From JANQIV01 sp050117315 (GTDB lineage: Bacteria; Bacteroidota; Ignavibacteria; Ignavibacteriales; Melioribacteraceae): 64,000 nt of DNA. Positions 46,262 to 55,910 of this stretch are shown here, one piece after another. Made by a program: the position numbers and the translations under genes. Positions within the stretch are counted from its first letter, which is position 1. Each line of letters starts with the position of its first letter. Location of the stretch: assembly GCA_050117315.1 (NCBI GenBank), contig JASFMY010000020.1, positions 3,815 to 67,814 on the forward strand, in the 5' to 3' direction. The notes under the pieces were generated by a model. The model was not told the DNA's origin. It saw only the letters and a list, made by a program, of their open reading frames with translations, and did not search any database.

Positions 46262-47184
46262 CTGATGGTCGCCACATACCGGTTATGCTTAATGAAAGCA
46301 CTGAATATCTGATTACGGATCCGGTGGGTAACTATCTCGACGGCACAATCGGTTTCGGAGGGCACTCGAGCCGGTTCTTACAAATAATGGAACGGAATTC
46401 TGCTTTAATCGGTGTTGACAAAGACGATGAAGCGTATGGCTACTGCAAAGATTTATTCAAAAATGAACCGCGGATAAAGCTTTACAGGACAGGTTTCAAA
46501 AATATAGATGTTATTTCAAAAATTGAATTTATTGATTCCTATACCGGAATCTTTGCGGATTTGGGAGTTTCTTCTTATCAGCTTGATAATGCAGATTCCG
46601 GTTTCTCTTACCGTTTTGACGCTAAACTTGATCTCAGAATGAATAAATCTGAAGGTGTTCCTGCTTTTGAAATTGTGAATGATTTTTCCGAAGAAGAACT
46701 GGCCGATATAATTTTTAATTTCGGCGAGGAAAGAAAGTCAAGACTGATTGCTAGAAATATTGTTAAAGAAAGACTGAATAAAAAAATTGAGAGCACAGGC
46801 GATTTAAAAAGGATAGTTGAGCATAGCGTTCCTAAGAAAAATTTGAACAAAACTTTATCGAGAGTTTTTCAGGCTTTTAGAATATATGTTAATGATGAGC
46901 TTGAGGAATTAAAGGAATTTCTTGAAAAGTCGGTAGAGTTGTTAAAAGAAAAAGGGCGGATAGTAATTTTAACTTATCATTCTTTAGAGGACAGGATAGT
47001 TAAAGAATTTTTTAATTATGAGAGTCTTGACTGTGTTTGTCCGCCGGAAATACCTGTTTGTGTATGCGAAAAAGAGAAGAGATTGAAAGTGCTTACTAAA
47101 AAAGCAGTAATGCCTTCGGACGAAGAAATTGAAAATAATCCGAGAGCAAGAAGCGCAAAATTAAGGGCTGCGGAGAAAGTATGA
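46258..47184 (+). CDS. rsmH: 16S rRNA (cytosine-1402-N4)-methyltransferase RsmH
   Basis: 308 aa. Methylates N4 of C1402 in the decoding centre of 16S rRNA using S-adenosylmethionine. Motifs: HIPVMLNESTEYL at the start, the SAM-binding DGTIGFGGHSSRFL, GIFADLGVSSYQLD, LDLRMNKSEG, the RVFQAFRIYVNDELEELKEF helix, and ILTYHSLEDRIVKEFF. A Cys-rich segment (CVCPPEIPVCVCEK) lies near the C-terminus as usual. The start overlaps the mraZ stop and the end overlaps the ftsL start, indicating translational coupling. Confidence 0.97.
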   Translation: MTDGRHIPVMLNESTEYLITDPVGNYLDGTIGFGGHSSRFLQIMERNSALIGVDKDDEAYGYCKDLFKNEPRIKLYRTGFKNIDVISKIEFIDSYTGIFADLGVSSYQLDNADSGFSYRFDAKLDLRMNKSEGVPAFEIVNDFSEEELADIIFNFGEERKSRLIARNIVKERLNKKIESTGDLKRIVEHSVPKKNLNKTLSRVFQAFRIYVNDELEELKEFLEKSVELLKEKGRIVILTYHSLEDRIVKEFFNYESLDCVCPPEIPVCVCEKEKRLKVLTKKAVMPSDEEIENNPRARSAKLRAAEKV

Positions 47185-47513
47185 GAAAACAAAAATCTTC
47201 ATTCTTCAAGATTTTTCTTTTAACCGCTTTGCCCGTAGTATTAGGGTTGTTCATTTATGTAATGATTAACCATGAAATAAAGTTGATGAATAGAATTAAA
47301 GCCAATAAAGAAGAATTGCTGGCTCAAAAAAATAATAAAATAAGAAGATACAAAGTAGAAGTTCAGAAACTTTCAAGCGAAGAAAGAATAGTAAAGATTG
47401 CTAAAGATTCTCTCGGGCTTGTAAGAAGCGATGAAATATTTGAAAACCTTTTTGTTGATAACAAAAAAATAGAGCAAATAGAAAAGCTCGTAAACGAAAA
47501 ATATGGCGATTAA
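47181..47513 (+). CDS. ftsL: Cell division protein FtsL-like
   Basis: 110 aa bitopic protein: a short basic N-terminus (MRKQKSSFFK), one membrane span (IFLLTALPVVLGLFIYVM) and a periplasmic coiled coil (INHEIKLMNRIKANKEELLA onward) with SSEERIVKIAKDSLGLVRSD, where the 'A...LGL' ending is typical of FtsL. Sequence conservation in FtsL is weak; the call rests on topology, size and position between rsmH and ftsI. It should form the FtsQ-FtsL-FtsB complex that activates FtsW/FtsI. It overlaps the ftsI start by 11 nt. Confidence 0.85.
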   Translation: MRKQKSSFFKIFLLTALPVVLGLFIYVMINHEIKLMNRIKANKEELLAQKNNKIRRYKVEVQKLSSEERIVKIAKDSLGLVRSDEIFENLFVDNKKIEQIEKLVNEKYGD

Positions 47514-49509
47514 AAGATTATTTGTTGTGTTCACTATGATGTTCCTTTTCTTCTGCATTTTGGTAGGAAGGCTAGCATCTATCCAATTAGTGAACCACGA
47601 CAATTATAAGTTCTTAGCTGAAAGGCAGCAAAAAGGAACCGAAGAAATTCTTGCTTTAAGAGGAATGATACTGGACAGGAACAATGATATCCTTGCTTAC
47701 ACAAAAGATGATGTTTCTTTTTACTTAGATAAAAGGATGCTGAAGAAAGGCCAGAAGGAAAAAATAGCTGAAAGATTGGCAGAGGTTTTCAACAAAAAGA
47801 AAAGTTATTTCATAAGTAAAATTGACCACGGTAAAAGGAATATAAAATTAATCAGCAAAGCGCCGAAAGATAAAGCCGAAACTGTTGGATTTATGGCTGT
47901 TGACGGTTTTTTTGAAATGGAAGATTACACAAGAATTTATCCCTACGGCAGTCTGGCTTCGCATGTGCTTGGTTACCTGGGGCCGGAAAAGAAAGGATTG
48001 TCGGGATTAGAAAAGGAATATGAAGAAGAATTATGCGGCGCTAACGGTTTAAAATATATTGAGAAAGATGTACTCGGCAGACTTATTTCCGTTGAAGAAG
48101 AAGTTTCGGAGAATTCAACTCCCGGCAAAAATATTACGCTTACAATTGATAAAAATATCCAGAGAATTCTTGAAACCGAATTGCTTAACGGGCTTAAAAA
48201 TTTTGAAGGTAAATCAGCAGCAGGAATAGTAATGAATCCGCAAACCGGAGAAATACTGGCGATGTCTAATCTGCCTGATTATGACCCGGCAAATTATTTT
48301 TTATTTCCCGATTCGGCAAGAAGGAATAGATGTCTTGCGGATATTTATGAGCCCGGTTCGACAATTAAATCAATCGTTATGTCAATGCTGATTGAAGAAA
48401 ATTTAGTTAATGAATACGAAGTGATTAATACTGAGAACGGTGTTTACAAAGTTAGGGGCGCCGTAATAAGGGATGTACATAAATATGAAAAACTAACAGT
48501 ACGCGAAATACTTGAGCATTCAAGTAATGTAGGTATTGCTAAATTAAGCGACAGAATAGACAAAAATGTTTTCTATAAATATCTGCGTGATTTCGGTTTC
48601 GGAAATAAAACCTTTATTGACCTTCCGGGAGAGGTCGGCGGCATTTTAATTAAACCGGAAAAGTATTCAAAGATAAGTAAAAAATTTATTGCTCACGGAT
48701 ATGAAATTTCCGTAACACCGTTGCAGATGGCAACTGCTTTCTGCGCATTGGTAAACGGCGGCAGACTTTATAAACCATACCTTATAAAAGAAATTAAGGG
48801 CGCGGATAAAAGAGTTTATGAAGGAGGTCCGCAGTTTATAAGAAATGTAATTAGTGAAGAAACATCGGAAAAGATAAAAGATTTTATGGTTGGGATTGTT
48901 GAACAGGGGACAGCGAAATTAGCAAAAATTGAAAATGTCTTAATTGGCGGCAAAACCGGGACATCACAGAAAATAGTTGACGGAGAGTATTCATCGCATC
49001 ATCATAACGCAAGTTTTATCGGTTTCTTTCCGGCTGATAACCCGCAATTTCTTGTATACGTATTGGTAGATTCACCCCAAAAACAAAAACACGGCGGAAG
49101 AGTGGCTGCCCCTATTTTTAGAGAGATAGCGAAAAAAATTATTGAAAAAGATTTTCAACTGATGCCCAAACAAAATGAAAATAATAACGAGCCGGAATCT
49201 TTCGACATAATGTTTGCAAGCCTTAATACATCCTTTAATAATAAGCTGCAAACAAATAACTATACAAATACGATTAACAAAAAAAAAGCAGGTGACAGAA
49301 TAAACAGGTTTACAATGCCCAACTTGAAAAATTATTCAACCCGCGAAGCTATTTCAATTTTATCGCAAATAGGGTTAAAGTATAAAATAGCAGGCGGAGG
49401 AAAAGTTTATGAGCAAAGCATTGAGCCCGGTACAAAAATTAACCCGGGTGATATTGTTTATTTGAAATGCAGCCTCAGTAAGAACTCAACGGATGTAAAA
49501 CTGAATTAA
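47503..49509 (+). CDS. ftsI: Septal peptidoglycan transpeptidase FtsI (PBP3) with PASTA domain
   Basis: 668 aa bitopic class B penicillin-binding protein. Membrane span about 7-27 (LFVVFTMMFLFFCILVGRLA); pedestal domain about 45-200 (EEILALRGMILDRNNDILAY); transpeptidase about 230-560 with SxxK Ser in EPGSTIKSIV, SxN in EHSSNVGIAKL and KTG in IGGKTGTSQK. A C-terminal PASTA domain (about 605-660, MPNLKNYSTREAISILSQIG) follows, as in SpoVD-like and FCB-group homologues. Crosslinks septal peptidoglycan with FtsW. It overlaps ftsL upstream and touches murE downstream (TAATG). Confidence 0.96.
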   Translation: MAIKRLFVVFTMMFLFFCILVGRLASIQLVNHDNYKFLAERQQKGTEEILALRGMILDRNNDILAYTKDDVSFYLDKRMLKKGQKEKIAERLAEVFNKKKSYFISKIDHGKRNIKLISKAPKDKAETVGFMAVDGFFEMEDYTRIYPYGSLASHVLGYLGPEKKGLSGLEKEYEEELCGANGLKYIEKDVLGRLISVEEEVSENSTPGKNITLTIDKNIQRILETELLNGLKNFEGKSAAGIVMNPQTGEILAMSNLPDYDPANYFLFPDSARRNRCLADIYEPGSTIKSIVMSMLIEENLVNEYEVINTENGVYKVRGAVIRDVHKYEKLTVREILEHSSNVGIAKLSDRIDKNVFYKYLRDFGFGNKTFIDLPGEVGGILIKPEKYSKISKKFIAHGYEISVTPLQMATAFCALVNGGRLYKPYLIKEIKGADKRVYEGGPQFIRNVISEETSEKIKDFMVGIVEQGTAKLAKIENVLIGGKTGTSQKIVDGEYSSHHHNASFIGFFPADNPQFLVYVLVDSPQKQKHGGRVAAPIFREIAKKIIEKDFQLMPKQNENNNEPESFDIMFASLNTSFNNKLQTNNYTNTINKKKAGDRINRFTMPNLKNYSTREAISILSQIGLKYKIAGGGKVYEQSIEPGTKINPGDIVYLKCSLSKNSTDVKLN

Positions 49510-50978
49510 TGAAACAGTTAACTGAAATATTAAACCATGTGGAAGTGCAGAGCGTAATCGGCTCACCCGAAAGTTATGTAATTAATAATATTTCTTTTGA
49601 CTCAAGAAATGTAAACGATAATTCAATTTTCATCGCAATAAATGGATTTAAAGTTAACGGTCATGATTTTATTGGAGAAGTTATTAATAAAGGAGTAAAG
49701 GCTATAGTTGTTCAGGAAGATAAATATCCTGATGAACTTTTTACAAACTCAAAATGTGTTAAAATTAAAGTCGGCAACAGCAGGAAAGCTTTAGCCCAGA
49801 TATCCAACGCATATTATGACTTCCCGTCAAAGAAAATAAAATTGGCCGGAATAACCGGGACAAAGGGCAAAACAACAACTGCTTTTTTCATAAAGAATAT
49901 TTTGGAATATGCAGGTTATAGGGTTGGATTGATCGGGACAATTGAAAATTATGTGGGCAATAAGATATACGGTACAAAACTTACAACGCCTGAATCAAAC
50001 TCTATCAATGAATTACTGAATGAAATGATAAACGAAGGCTGCACATATTGCGTAATGGAAGTTTCGTCCCACTCGCTGGAGTTGTTCAGGGTTCATGGGT
50101 TGGATTTTGATATGGGGATTTTTACAAATATAACTTCCGATCACATGGATTTTCATAAAAACTTTGAAAACTATAGGGATGCAAAAAAATTATTATTTGA
50201 TAGTCTCAAAAAAGATGCCCACGCTGTTTTTAATTGTGATGATGAAAATAATCAACATTTAAGCAAAGATGCGGATGCTATGATTTCCTGTTACGGCAAA
50301 AGCCTTAAAGCGAACTACAAAATAGAAAATTTAAGTTATGACCTTAGCGGAACCAAATTTACAATCAGAATGAATGGCTCTGAATATAAAATAAATATAA
50401 AATTGATAGGAGGCTTTAATGCATATAATGCCGCTGCTGCTTTTACTGCTTGTCATTTGTTCGGGATTGATACTGAAAAGATTGTTGAAGGATTGAACTC
50501 AACTCCACAGATACCGGGCAGATTCGAAGTAATAGGGTATAAATCTAAAAAAGTTATTATTGATTATTCGCATACTGCCGATAGTTTAAAGCAGGCTTTG
50601 ATATCAATAAGAAATATTGTTAAGAACGATCACCCGGTGCATACCGTATTTGGTTGCGGCGGTGACCGCGACAAGTTGAAAAGACCTATTATGGGTGGCA
50701 TTGCAGAGGAGTATAGCGATAAGATTTATGTTACTTCGGATAACCCCAGAACGGAAAATCCCTTTTCAATTATTGAAGATATTAAGAAGGGACTTAAAAG
50801 AAACGATCACCTTATTATCGAAAATAGAGAAGAAGCAATTAAAACAGCAATTAAAAACTCTGAAGACGATGCGGTTATTTTAATTGCAGGTAAAGGTCAT
50901 GAAAACTACCAGGAAATTAATGGCATTAGAAGTTATTTCTCGGATAAAGATACGGCAATAAAATACCTGGAATCATGA
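49509..50978 (+). CDS. murE: UDP-MurNAc-L-Ala-D-Glu:meso-diaminopimelate ligase MurE
   Basis: 489 aa cytoplasmic ATP-dependent amino acid ligase adding the third residue of the peptidoglycan stem. N-terminal UDP-binding domain (SFDSRNVNDNSIFIAI), P-loop ITGTKGKTTTAFF (about 115), TPESNSINELLNEM, VMEVSSHSLELFR, and the substrate-choosing motif SDNPRTENPF (about 415). The DNPR form indicates meso-diaminopimelate rather than lysine. C-terminal IAGKGHENYQ. The start codon shares a base with the ftsI stop, and the end overlaps murF. Confidence 0.96.
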   Translation: MKQLTEILNHVEVQSVIGSPESYVINNISFDSRNVNDNSIFIAINGFKVNGHDFIGEVINKGVKAIVVQEDKYPDELFTNSKCVKIKVGNSRKALAQISNAYYDFPSKKIKLAGITGTKGKTTTAFFIKNILEYAGYRVGLIGTIENYVGNKIYGTKLTTPESNSINELLNEMINEGCTYCVMEVSSHSLELFRVHGLDFDMGIFTNITSDHMDFHKNFENYRDAKKLLFDSLKKDAHAVFNCDDENNQHLSKDADAMISCYGKSLKANYKIENLSYDLSGTKFTIRMNGSEYKINIKLIGGFNAYNAAAAFTACHLFGIDTEKIVEGLNSTPQIPGRFEVIGYKSKKVIIDYSHTADSLKQALISIRNIVKNDHPVHTVFGCGGDRDKLKRPIMGGIAEEYSDKIYVTSDNPRTENPFSIIEDIKKGLKRNDHLIIENREEAIKTAIKNSEDDAVILIAGKGHENYQEINGIRSYFSDKDTAIKYLES

Positions 50979-52363
50979 GACAAAAGAAATTTACTATAGA
51001 GGACTTATTTAATATACCGAGCGCGGTAATTTATAACCCGGATGGTTATAAGTCAACCGCCAAGGTATTTATTGATTCCAGGAAAGTAACAAAGGATTCA
51101 ATTTTTGTAGCAATACGCGGCAGAAAATTTAACGGGCATGATTTTGTTAAAGATGCAGTAAACAAAGGAGCGGCAACAGTTATTATTCAAAGGAATAAAT
51201 TAAAAGAATTTGACGACGTTGATTGCACTATTATAACTGTTCAAAACACTGTTAAAGCTTACGCAGAATTAGCAAAAATTTGGAGAAGAAAAAATAAATA
51301 CAAGGTTGTTTCTATAACAGGTAGTGCAGGTAAAACAACTACAAAAGAAATGATTGCAGATATACTTTCGGAAAAATATAAAGTAGTGAAATCTGTTGCC
51401 AACAATAATAATCATATCGGTGTACCATTAACAATTTTATCGGCAACCGGTAAACATGAAATTTTGGTTTTAGAGCACGGTACAAATCATTTTAACGAGA
51501 TTGATTTTACGGCAAAAATTGCTGAGCCGGACTTAGCGCTAATAACTAATGTTGGAGATTCCCATTTAGAATATTTAATAGATAGGGAAGGAGTTTACAA
51601 AGAGAAGTCGGCGTTGTTCGGCGAAGCCTTAAAAAATTCCGGCAAAATAATAATCAACAATAATGATGAGATTATTAAGGGAAACACTAAAGGGATAACA
51701 AACAAAGTCTCTTTCGGTTTCAAAGTAAAAGCGGATTACAAAGGTAAGGTAAAAGGCTATAACAAATACGGTCAACCTGTTGTTGGTATTGAAAGTAAAA
51801 AAATGAAATTGAAAGAAGAGATTCCTCTGCTGGGTTTGGCAAATGCTAAAAATTTTCTTTCTGCAGTAGCCGTTTCAAAGGAAGCGGGTATTTCAAAAAA
51901 GCATATAAAGGAAGCAGTAAAGAAATTTAAACCCGTTAAAGGAAGACTGGATTATATAAAGAACAAAAGTTTTATGCTGATAGATGACACATATAACGCA
52001 AGTCCGGATTCAATGAAAAGCGCAATTGAAGTGCTGAACAACATTTCTGCGTACAGCAAGAAAATACTGATTGCAGGCGACATGTTTGAGCTTGGTAAAA
52101 ATTCGGAGCAACTGCATAAATCATTATTACCGGAAATCCTTAACAGCAGCATAACTGGGTTTTATTCGATAGGTGAAAAAATGTCTGCTCTTTGTAACGA
52201 GTTTATAAACAAAGGATTCAACGCAAAGCATTTCAGGCAAAGAAAGAGAATGATACAATTGGTAGAGTCAATAGACTTGAACGATGTTGTGGTTTTGGTA
52301 AAAGGTTCAAGAGGAATGGAAATGGATGAATTTATAAACGTGATTAAAGAGAGAGTTAAATAA
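50975..52363 (+). CDS. murF: UDP-MurNAc-tripeptide:D-Ala-D-Ala ligase MurF
   Basis: 462 aa. Adds D-alanyl-D-alanine to the tripeptide precursor. Motifs: FIDSRKVTKDSIFVAIRG at the N-terminus, P-loop SITGSAGKTTTKEMI (about 110), NNNNHIGVPLTIL, LEHGTNHFNEI, LIDDTYNASPDSMKSAI and IAGDMFELG in the C-terminal domain. Normal length. Starts with ATGA overlap of murE and is followed directly by mraY. No ddl gene lies in the cluster, so the D-Ala-D-Ala ligase must be elsewhere. Confidence 0.96.
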   Translation: MRQKKFTIEDLFNIPSAVIYNPDGYKSTAKVFIDSRKVTKDSIFVAIRGRKFNGHDFVKDAVNKGAATVIIQRNKLKEFDDVDCTIITVQNTVKAYAELAKIWRRKNKYKVVSITGSAGKTTTKEMIADILSEKYKVVKSVANNNNHIGVPLTILSATGKHEILVLEHGTNHFNEIDFTAKIAEPDLALITNVGDSHLEYLIDREGVYKEKSALFGEALKNSGKIIINNNDEIIKGNTKGITNKVSFGFKVKADYKGKVKGYNKYGQPVVGIESKKMKLKEEIPLLGLANAKNFLSAVAVSKEAGISKKHIKEAVKKFKPVKGRLDYIKNKSFMLIDDTYNASPDSMKSAIEVLNNISAYSKKILIAGDMFELGKNSEQLHKSLLPEILNSSITGFYSIGEKMSALCNEFINKGFNAKHFRQRKRMIQLVESIDLNDVVVLVKGSRGMEMDEFINVIKERVK

Positions 52364-53473
52364 ATGCTTTATTTCTTGTTTGATTATATAGAAAAAGTTT
52401 TTAATCCGCCGGGATTTGGGATGTTCAAATTTCTATCGTTCCGATCAATGCTGGCTGCTATTACTTCCCTGGTGCTTGCGTTTTATATTGGCCCGAAGTT
52501 GATTGATTACTTGAGAAAATTACAGATTGGTGAAACAATCAGGGAAGAAGGCCCCAAATCCCATTTCTCCAAAGCAGGCACACCCACTATGGGCGGAGTT
52601 ATAATAATTTTTTCGGTAATAATTCCCGTACTTCTTTGGAGTGATATTCAAAGCGTTTATATAATTCTTGTTCTGGTAGGTACCGTCTGGTTAAGTATTG
52701 TCGGGTTCATTGATGATTATTTAAAAGTTGTTAAAAAATATTCACAAGGATTGATAGCAAAGTATAAACTGCTCGGGCAAGTGCTGGTTGGGTTACTCGT
52801 AGGCGGAGCAATTTATTTTATGCCTGAGTTTCAGCCATACGCTACCGAAACTACTTTGCCGTTTTTTAAGAATTTGAATTTCGATTTTTCTTATTTCTAT
52901 ATTCCTGCTGTTGTATTCATAATTACAGCTACCTCCAACGCAGTTAATTTAACGGACGGATTAGACGGTCTTGCAATCGGTACGATGACTGTTGTTATGC
53001 TTGCACTTGCTGTTATGAGTTATGTTTCCGGGAATGTAATCTACTCCAATTACTTGAATATAATGTACCTCCCGGGGTCCGGTGAGTTAACTGTTTTTAT
53101 TGCCGCTTTAATTGGTGCAGGGTTAGGCTTCCTGTGGTTTAACTTCTACCCTGCACAAATTTTTATGGGAGATACAGGATCGCTTGCCCTTGGCGGCGCT
53201 TTCGGCATAATGGCAATATTAATCAAAAAAGAATTGCTCATACCGATTCTGGGAGGAATATATTTTTTAGAAACTGTATCCGTAATAATCCAGAGGCTTT
53301 ATTTTAAATACACGAAGAGAAAATACGGAGAAGGAAAAAGGGTATTTAAGATGGCTCCCATCCACCATCACTTTGAATTGATGGGATGGCAGGAGCCGAA
53401 GATAGTTATCAGGTTTTATATAGTTACAATAATACTGGCAATAATAAGCATGGCTTCGTTCAAAATTAGATAA
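52364..53473 (+). CDS. mraY: Phospho-N-acetylmuramoyl-pentapeptide-transferase MraY
   Basis: 369 aa inner-membrane enzyme with about ten spans; makes lipid I from UDP-MurNAc-pentapeptide and undecaprenyl phosphate. Signatures: EGPKSHFSKAGTPTMGG, the catalytic-site GFIDDYLKVVKK, SNAVNLTDGLDGLAIG, FMGDTGSLALGGAFG and the C-terminal cytoplasmic MAPIHHHFELMGW. Begins the base after the murF stop and ends overlapping murD. Confidence 0.97.
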   Translation: MLYFLFDYIEKVFNPPGFGMFKFLSFRSMLAAITSLVLAFYIGPKLIDYLRKLQIGETIREEGPKSHFSKAGTPTMGGVIIIFSVIIPVLLWSDIQSVYIILVLVGTVWLSIVGFIDDYLKVVKKYSQGLIAKYKLLGQVLVGLLVGGAIYFMPEFQPYATETTLPFFKNLNFDFSYFYIPAVVFIITATSNAVNLTDGLDGLAIGTMTVVMLALAVMSYVSGNVIYSNYLNIMYLPGSGELTVFIAALIGAGLGFLWFNFYPAQIFMGDTGSLALGGAFGIMAILIKKELLIPILGGIYFLETVSVIIQRLYFKYTKRKYGEGKRVFKMAPIHHHFELMGWQEPKIVIRFYIVTIILAIISMASFKIR

Positions 53474-54804
53474 TGAATTTAGAAAACAAAAATATTGCAA
53501 TAATAGGCGCAGTAAGAAGCGGGATAGGCGCGGCTAAATTAGCCGTTAGAGTCGGCGCGGTTCCGTTTGTAAGTGATTTTTCATCTTCGGATAAATTAAA
53601 AGATAATTTAAAGATACTTGATGAACTTTCAATTGAATATGAAACCGGCGGTCACAGTGAAAGAGTACTTGATTGTGATTTGATAGTTACAAGCCCCGGT
53701 GTTCCTTCCGATTCCGAAATATTAGAAAAAGCCGCTGAAAAAAATATAAAGGTTGTCAGCGAACTTGAATTTGCGTCGTGGTTCTGTAAAGGAAAAATTA
53801 TTGCTATTACAGGTACAAACGGGAAAACAACAACAACAAAACTTGCAGAGCATGTTTTAAAAATTGCCGGGTTAAAAGCTTATTCCGCCGGCAATATCGG
53901 TTATGCTTTCTCCGAAATTGCTCAGGATATAAAAGAGAACGAATATGTTGTGCTGGAAGTATCGAGTTTCCAGCTTGACTTCATTGATAAATTCAAACCT
54001 ATGATATCGGTAATATTGAACATTACTCCCGATCACCTGGATAGGTATGAAAATAAAATTCAACAATATATTGAATCAAAATTAAGAATTTATGAAAACC
54101 AAACCGGCGAAGACTTTTTAATTATTAATGGTGCGGATAATTATCTGAAAGAAAATGTTAAGAATTACAAATCAAATAAAATAACATTCTCTTTGAATGA
54201 TGAAGGTACTGATGCACACATAAAAGGAAACAGTTTTATTTACGGAAAAGAAGATGTAACCGGCATTGATGCATTAAATATAAAAGGCGAACACAATCAA
54301 TTAAACGCTTTGTCTGTTATTGCAATTGCAAAAATTATCGGTATCAATAATGCAAAAATAAAGGAAGCCTTTCAAACATTTCAAGCAGTTGAACACAGGC
54401 TTGAATTTGTCCGTGAATTTAACGGGATAAAATATTATAACGATTCAAAGGCTACCAACGTAGACTCCGTTTGGTACGCTTTAAGAAGTTTTACCGAACC
54501 GTTGATACTAATTTTAGGGGGTAAAGATAAAGGCAACGATTACAATCAAATTAAAAGTTTGGTTAAAGAGAAAGTGAAACTTATATACGCAATCGGTTCA
54601 TCTTCTCAAAAAGTTTATGAATTCTTTAAAGAAACAGTAAGCGTAAAAATTAAAGAAAAACTTGAAGAATGCGTTGCATCATCAACTGAAGATGCCGAAA
54701 AGGGAGATGTAGTTTTGCTTTCACCAGCATGTGCAAGCTTTGACATGTTTGACAGTTACGAACACCGCGGTAAAGTATTTAAGGAAGCGGTATTAAAACT
54801 CTAA
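53473..54804 (+). CDS. murD: UDP-N-acetylmuramoylalanine:D-glutamate ligase MurD
   Basis: 443 aa cytoplasmic Mur ligase adding D-glutamate. N-terminal Rossmann-like domain (NIAIIGAVRSGIGAAKLAV), VTSPGVPSDSEIL, P-loop AITGTNGKTTTTKL (about 115), EVSSFQLDFID, NITPDHLDRY, YNDSKATNVDSVWYAL and LSPACASFDMFDSYEHRG near the C-terminus. The order Ser-Lys-Ala-Thr-Asn is diagnostic for MurD. It overlaps mraY by one base and ftsW by one base. Confidence 0.96.
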   Translation: MNLENKNIAIIGAVRSGIGAAKLAVRVGAVPFVSDFSSSDKLKDNLKILDELSIEYETGGHSERVLDCDLIVTSPGVPSDSEILEKAAEKNIKVVSELEFASWFCKGKIIAITGTNGKTTTTKLAEHVLKIAGLKAYSAGNIGYAFSEIAQDIKENEYVVLEVSSFQLDFIDKFKPMISVILNITPDHLDRYENKIQQYIESKLRIYENQTGEDFLIINGADNYLKENVKNYKSNKITFSLNDEGTDAHIKGNSFIYGKEDVTGIDALNIKGEHNQLNALSVIAIAKIIGINNAKIKEAFQTFQAVEHRLEFVREFNGIKYYNDSKATNVDSVWYALRSFTEPLILILGGKDKGNDYNQIKSLVKEKVKLIYAIGSSSQKVYEFFKETVSVKIKEKLEECVASSTEDAEKGDVVLLSPACASFDMFDSYEHRGKVFKEAVLKL

Positions 54805-55910
54805 TGAAAACTTTAATAAAAATATTACTCTTTTGCGTTATATACCTTATGATATTCGGCGCAATGATGGTGCTTTCGGCAAGCGGAACATACAGTGCTA
54901 TTAAATTCAACAGCATATACTTTTTATTCAAATCGCATTTGTGGAAAGTAATTGTTGCTATAGGCGTATTGATTATTACATCAATTGTTCCTTATGATAA
55001 TTATAAACAATTCAGTAAGTATATGCTTTTAGGTGTGCTCTTGCTGTTGATAATAACTTTGTTTGCTCCCGAAATAAAAGGCGCATCAAGATGGATTGAT
55101 TTCGGCATCTTCAAATTTCAACCTTCGGAGCTTGCTAAGATAGTTCTTATCATTCACCTGGCTTTTATGATTGAACGCAAAGGTGAAGATATACAGAATT
55201 TAAAGAACGGTTTTGCTTACCCGATGATCTGGGTATTTCTTATAGCGGGATTGATATTGGTTCAACCCAATGTTAGTACAAGTATGATAATTGTGGCAAT
55301 TTCATTAATGCTGTTATACGTAGGCGGTGCAAACCTTAAACACATACTCGGAGTTGTAGGGTCTGCAGGTGCTTTCGCGGTAATAGGAATAATGATGTTT
55401 TCTCATTCAAGGTCGCGGGTATTTTCTTTTATTGAAAGTTTGATTAACGGAACAGACGTAAACTTGCAGGTAAAGCAGGCAAAAATAGCTTTGGGCAGCG
55501 GCGGCTTTCTCGGGGTGGGATTAGGCCACAGCAGGCAGAGCGATTTGTTTCTTCCAGAGCCGTTCGGAGATTTCATCTTTTCGATTCTCGGAGAAGAGAC
55601 GGGTTTTATCGGAACCTTGTTGGTTCTGCTTACGTACCTGGCAATATTTACAATCGGTTTAATAATAGCGTTAAAAGCAAATGATAAATTCGGCAGGTTA
55701 CTTGCCTTTGGAATTTCATTTAACATTGCTATTGCGGCCTTTATTAATGCAGCGGTTGTTACGGGCATTTTCCCTACCACCGGTATAACACTGCCGTTTA
55801 TAAGTTTCGGGGGAACATCTATCATAATATTTGCAGTGTCGGTGGGAATATTGACAAACATTGGTTTACAGATAATTAGAAATAAAGAGTTAAAATTAGC
55901 ACAGGTATGA
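54804..55910 (+). CDS. ftsW: Lipid II glycosyltransferase FtsW
   Basis: 368 aa SEDS-family protein with about ten spans; polymerises lipid II into septal glycan strands together with FtsI. Motifs: GAMMVLSASGTYSA, ASRWIDFGIFKFQPSELAKI (catalytic-region signature), ALGSGGFLGVGLGHSRQ, LPEPFGDFIFSILGEETGFI and TGITLPFISFGGTSI. Position between murD and murG is standard. It overlaps murG by 4 nt. Confidence 0.96.
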   Translation: MKTLIKILLFCVIYLMIFGAMMVLSASGTYSAIKFNSIYFLFKSHLWKVIVAIGVLIITSIVPYDNYKQFSKYMLLGVLLLLIITLFAPEIKGASRWIDFGIFKFQPSELAKIVLIIHLAFMIERKGEDIQNLKNGFAYPMIWVFLIAGLILVQPNVSTSMIIVAISLMLLYVGGANLKHILGVVGSAGAFAVIGIMMFSHSRSRVFSFIESLINGTDVNLQVKQAKIALGSGGFLGVGLGHSRQSDLFLPEPFGDFIFSILGEETGFIGTLLVLLTYLAIFTIGLIIALKANDKFGRLLAFGISFNIAIAAFINAAVVTGIFPTTGITLPFISFGGTSIIIFAVSVGILTNIGLQIIRNKELKLAQV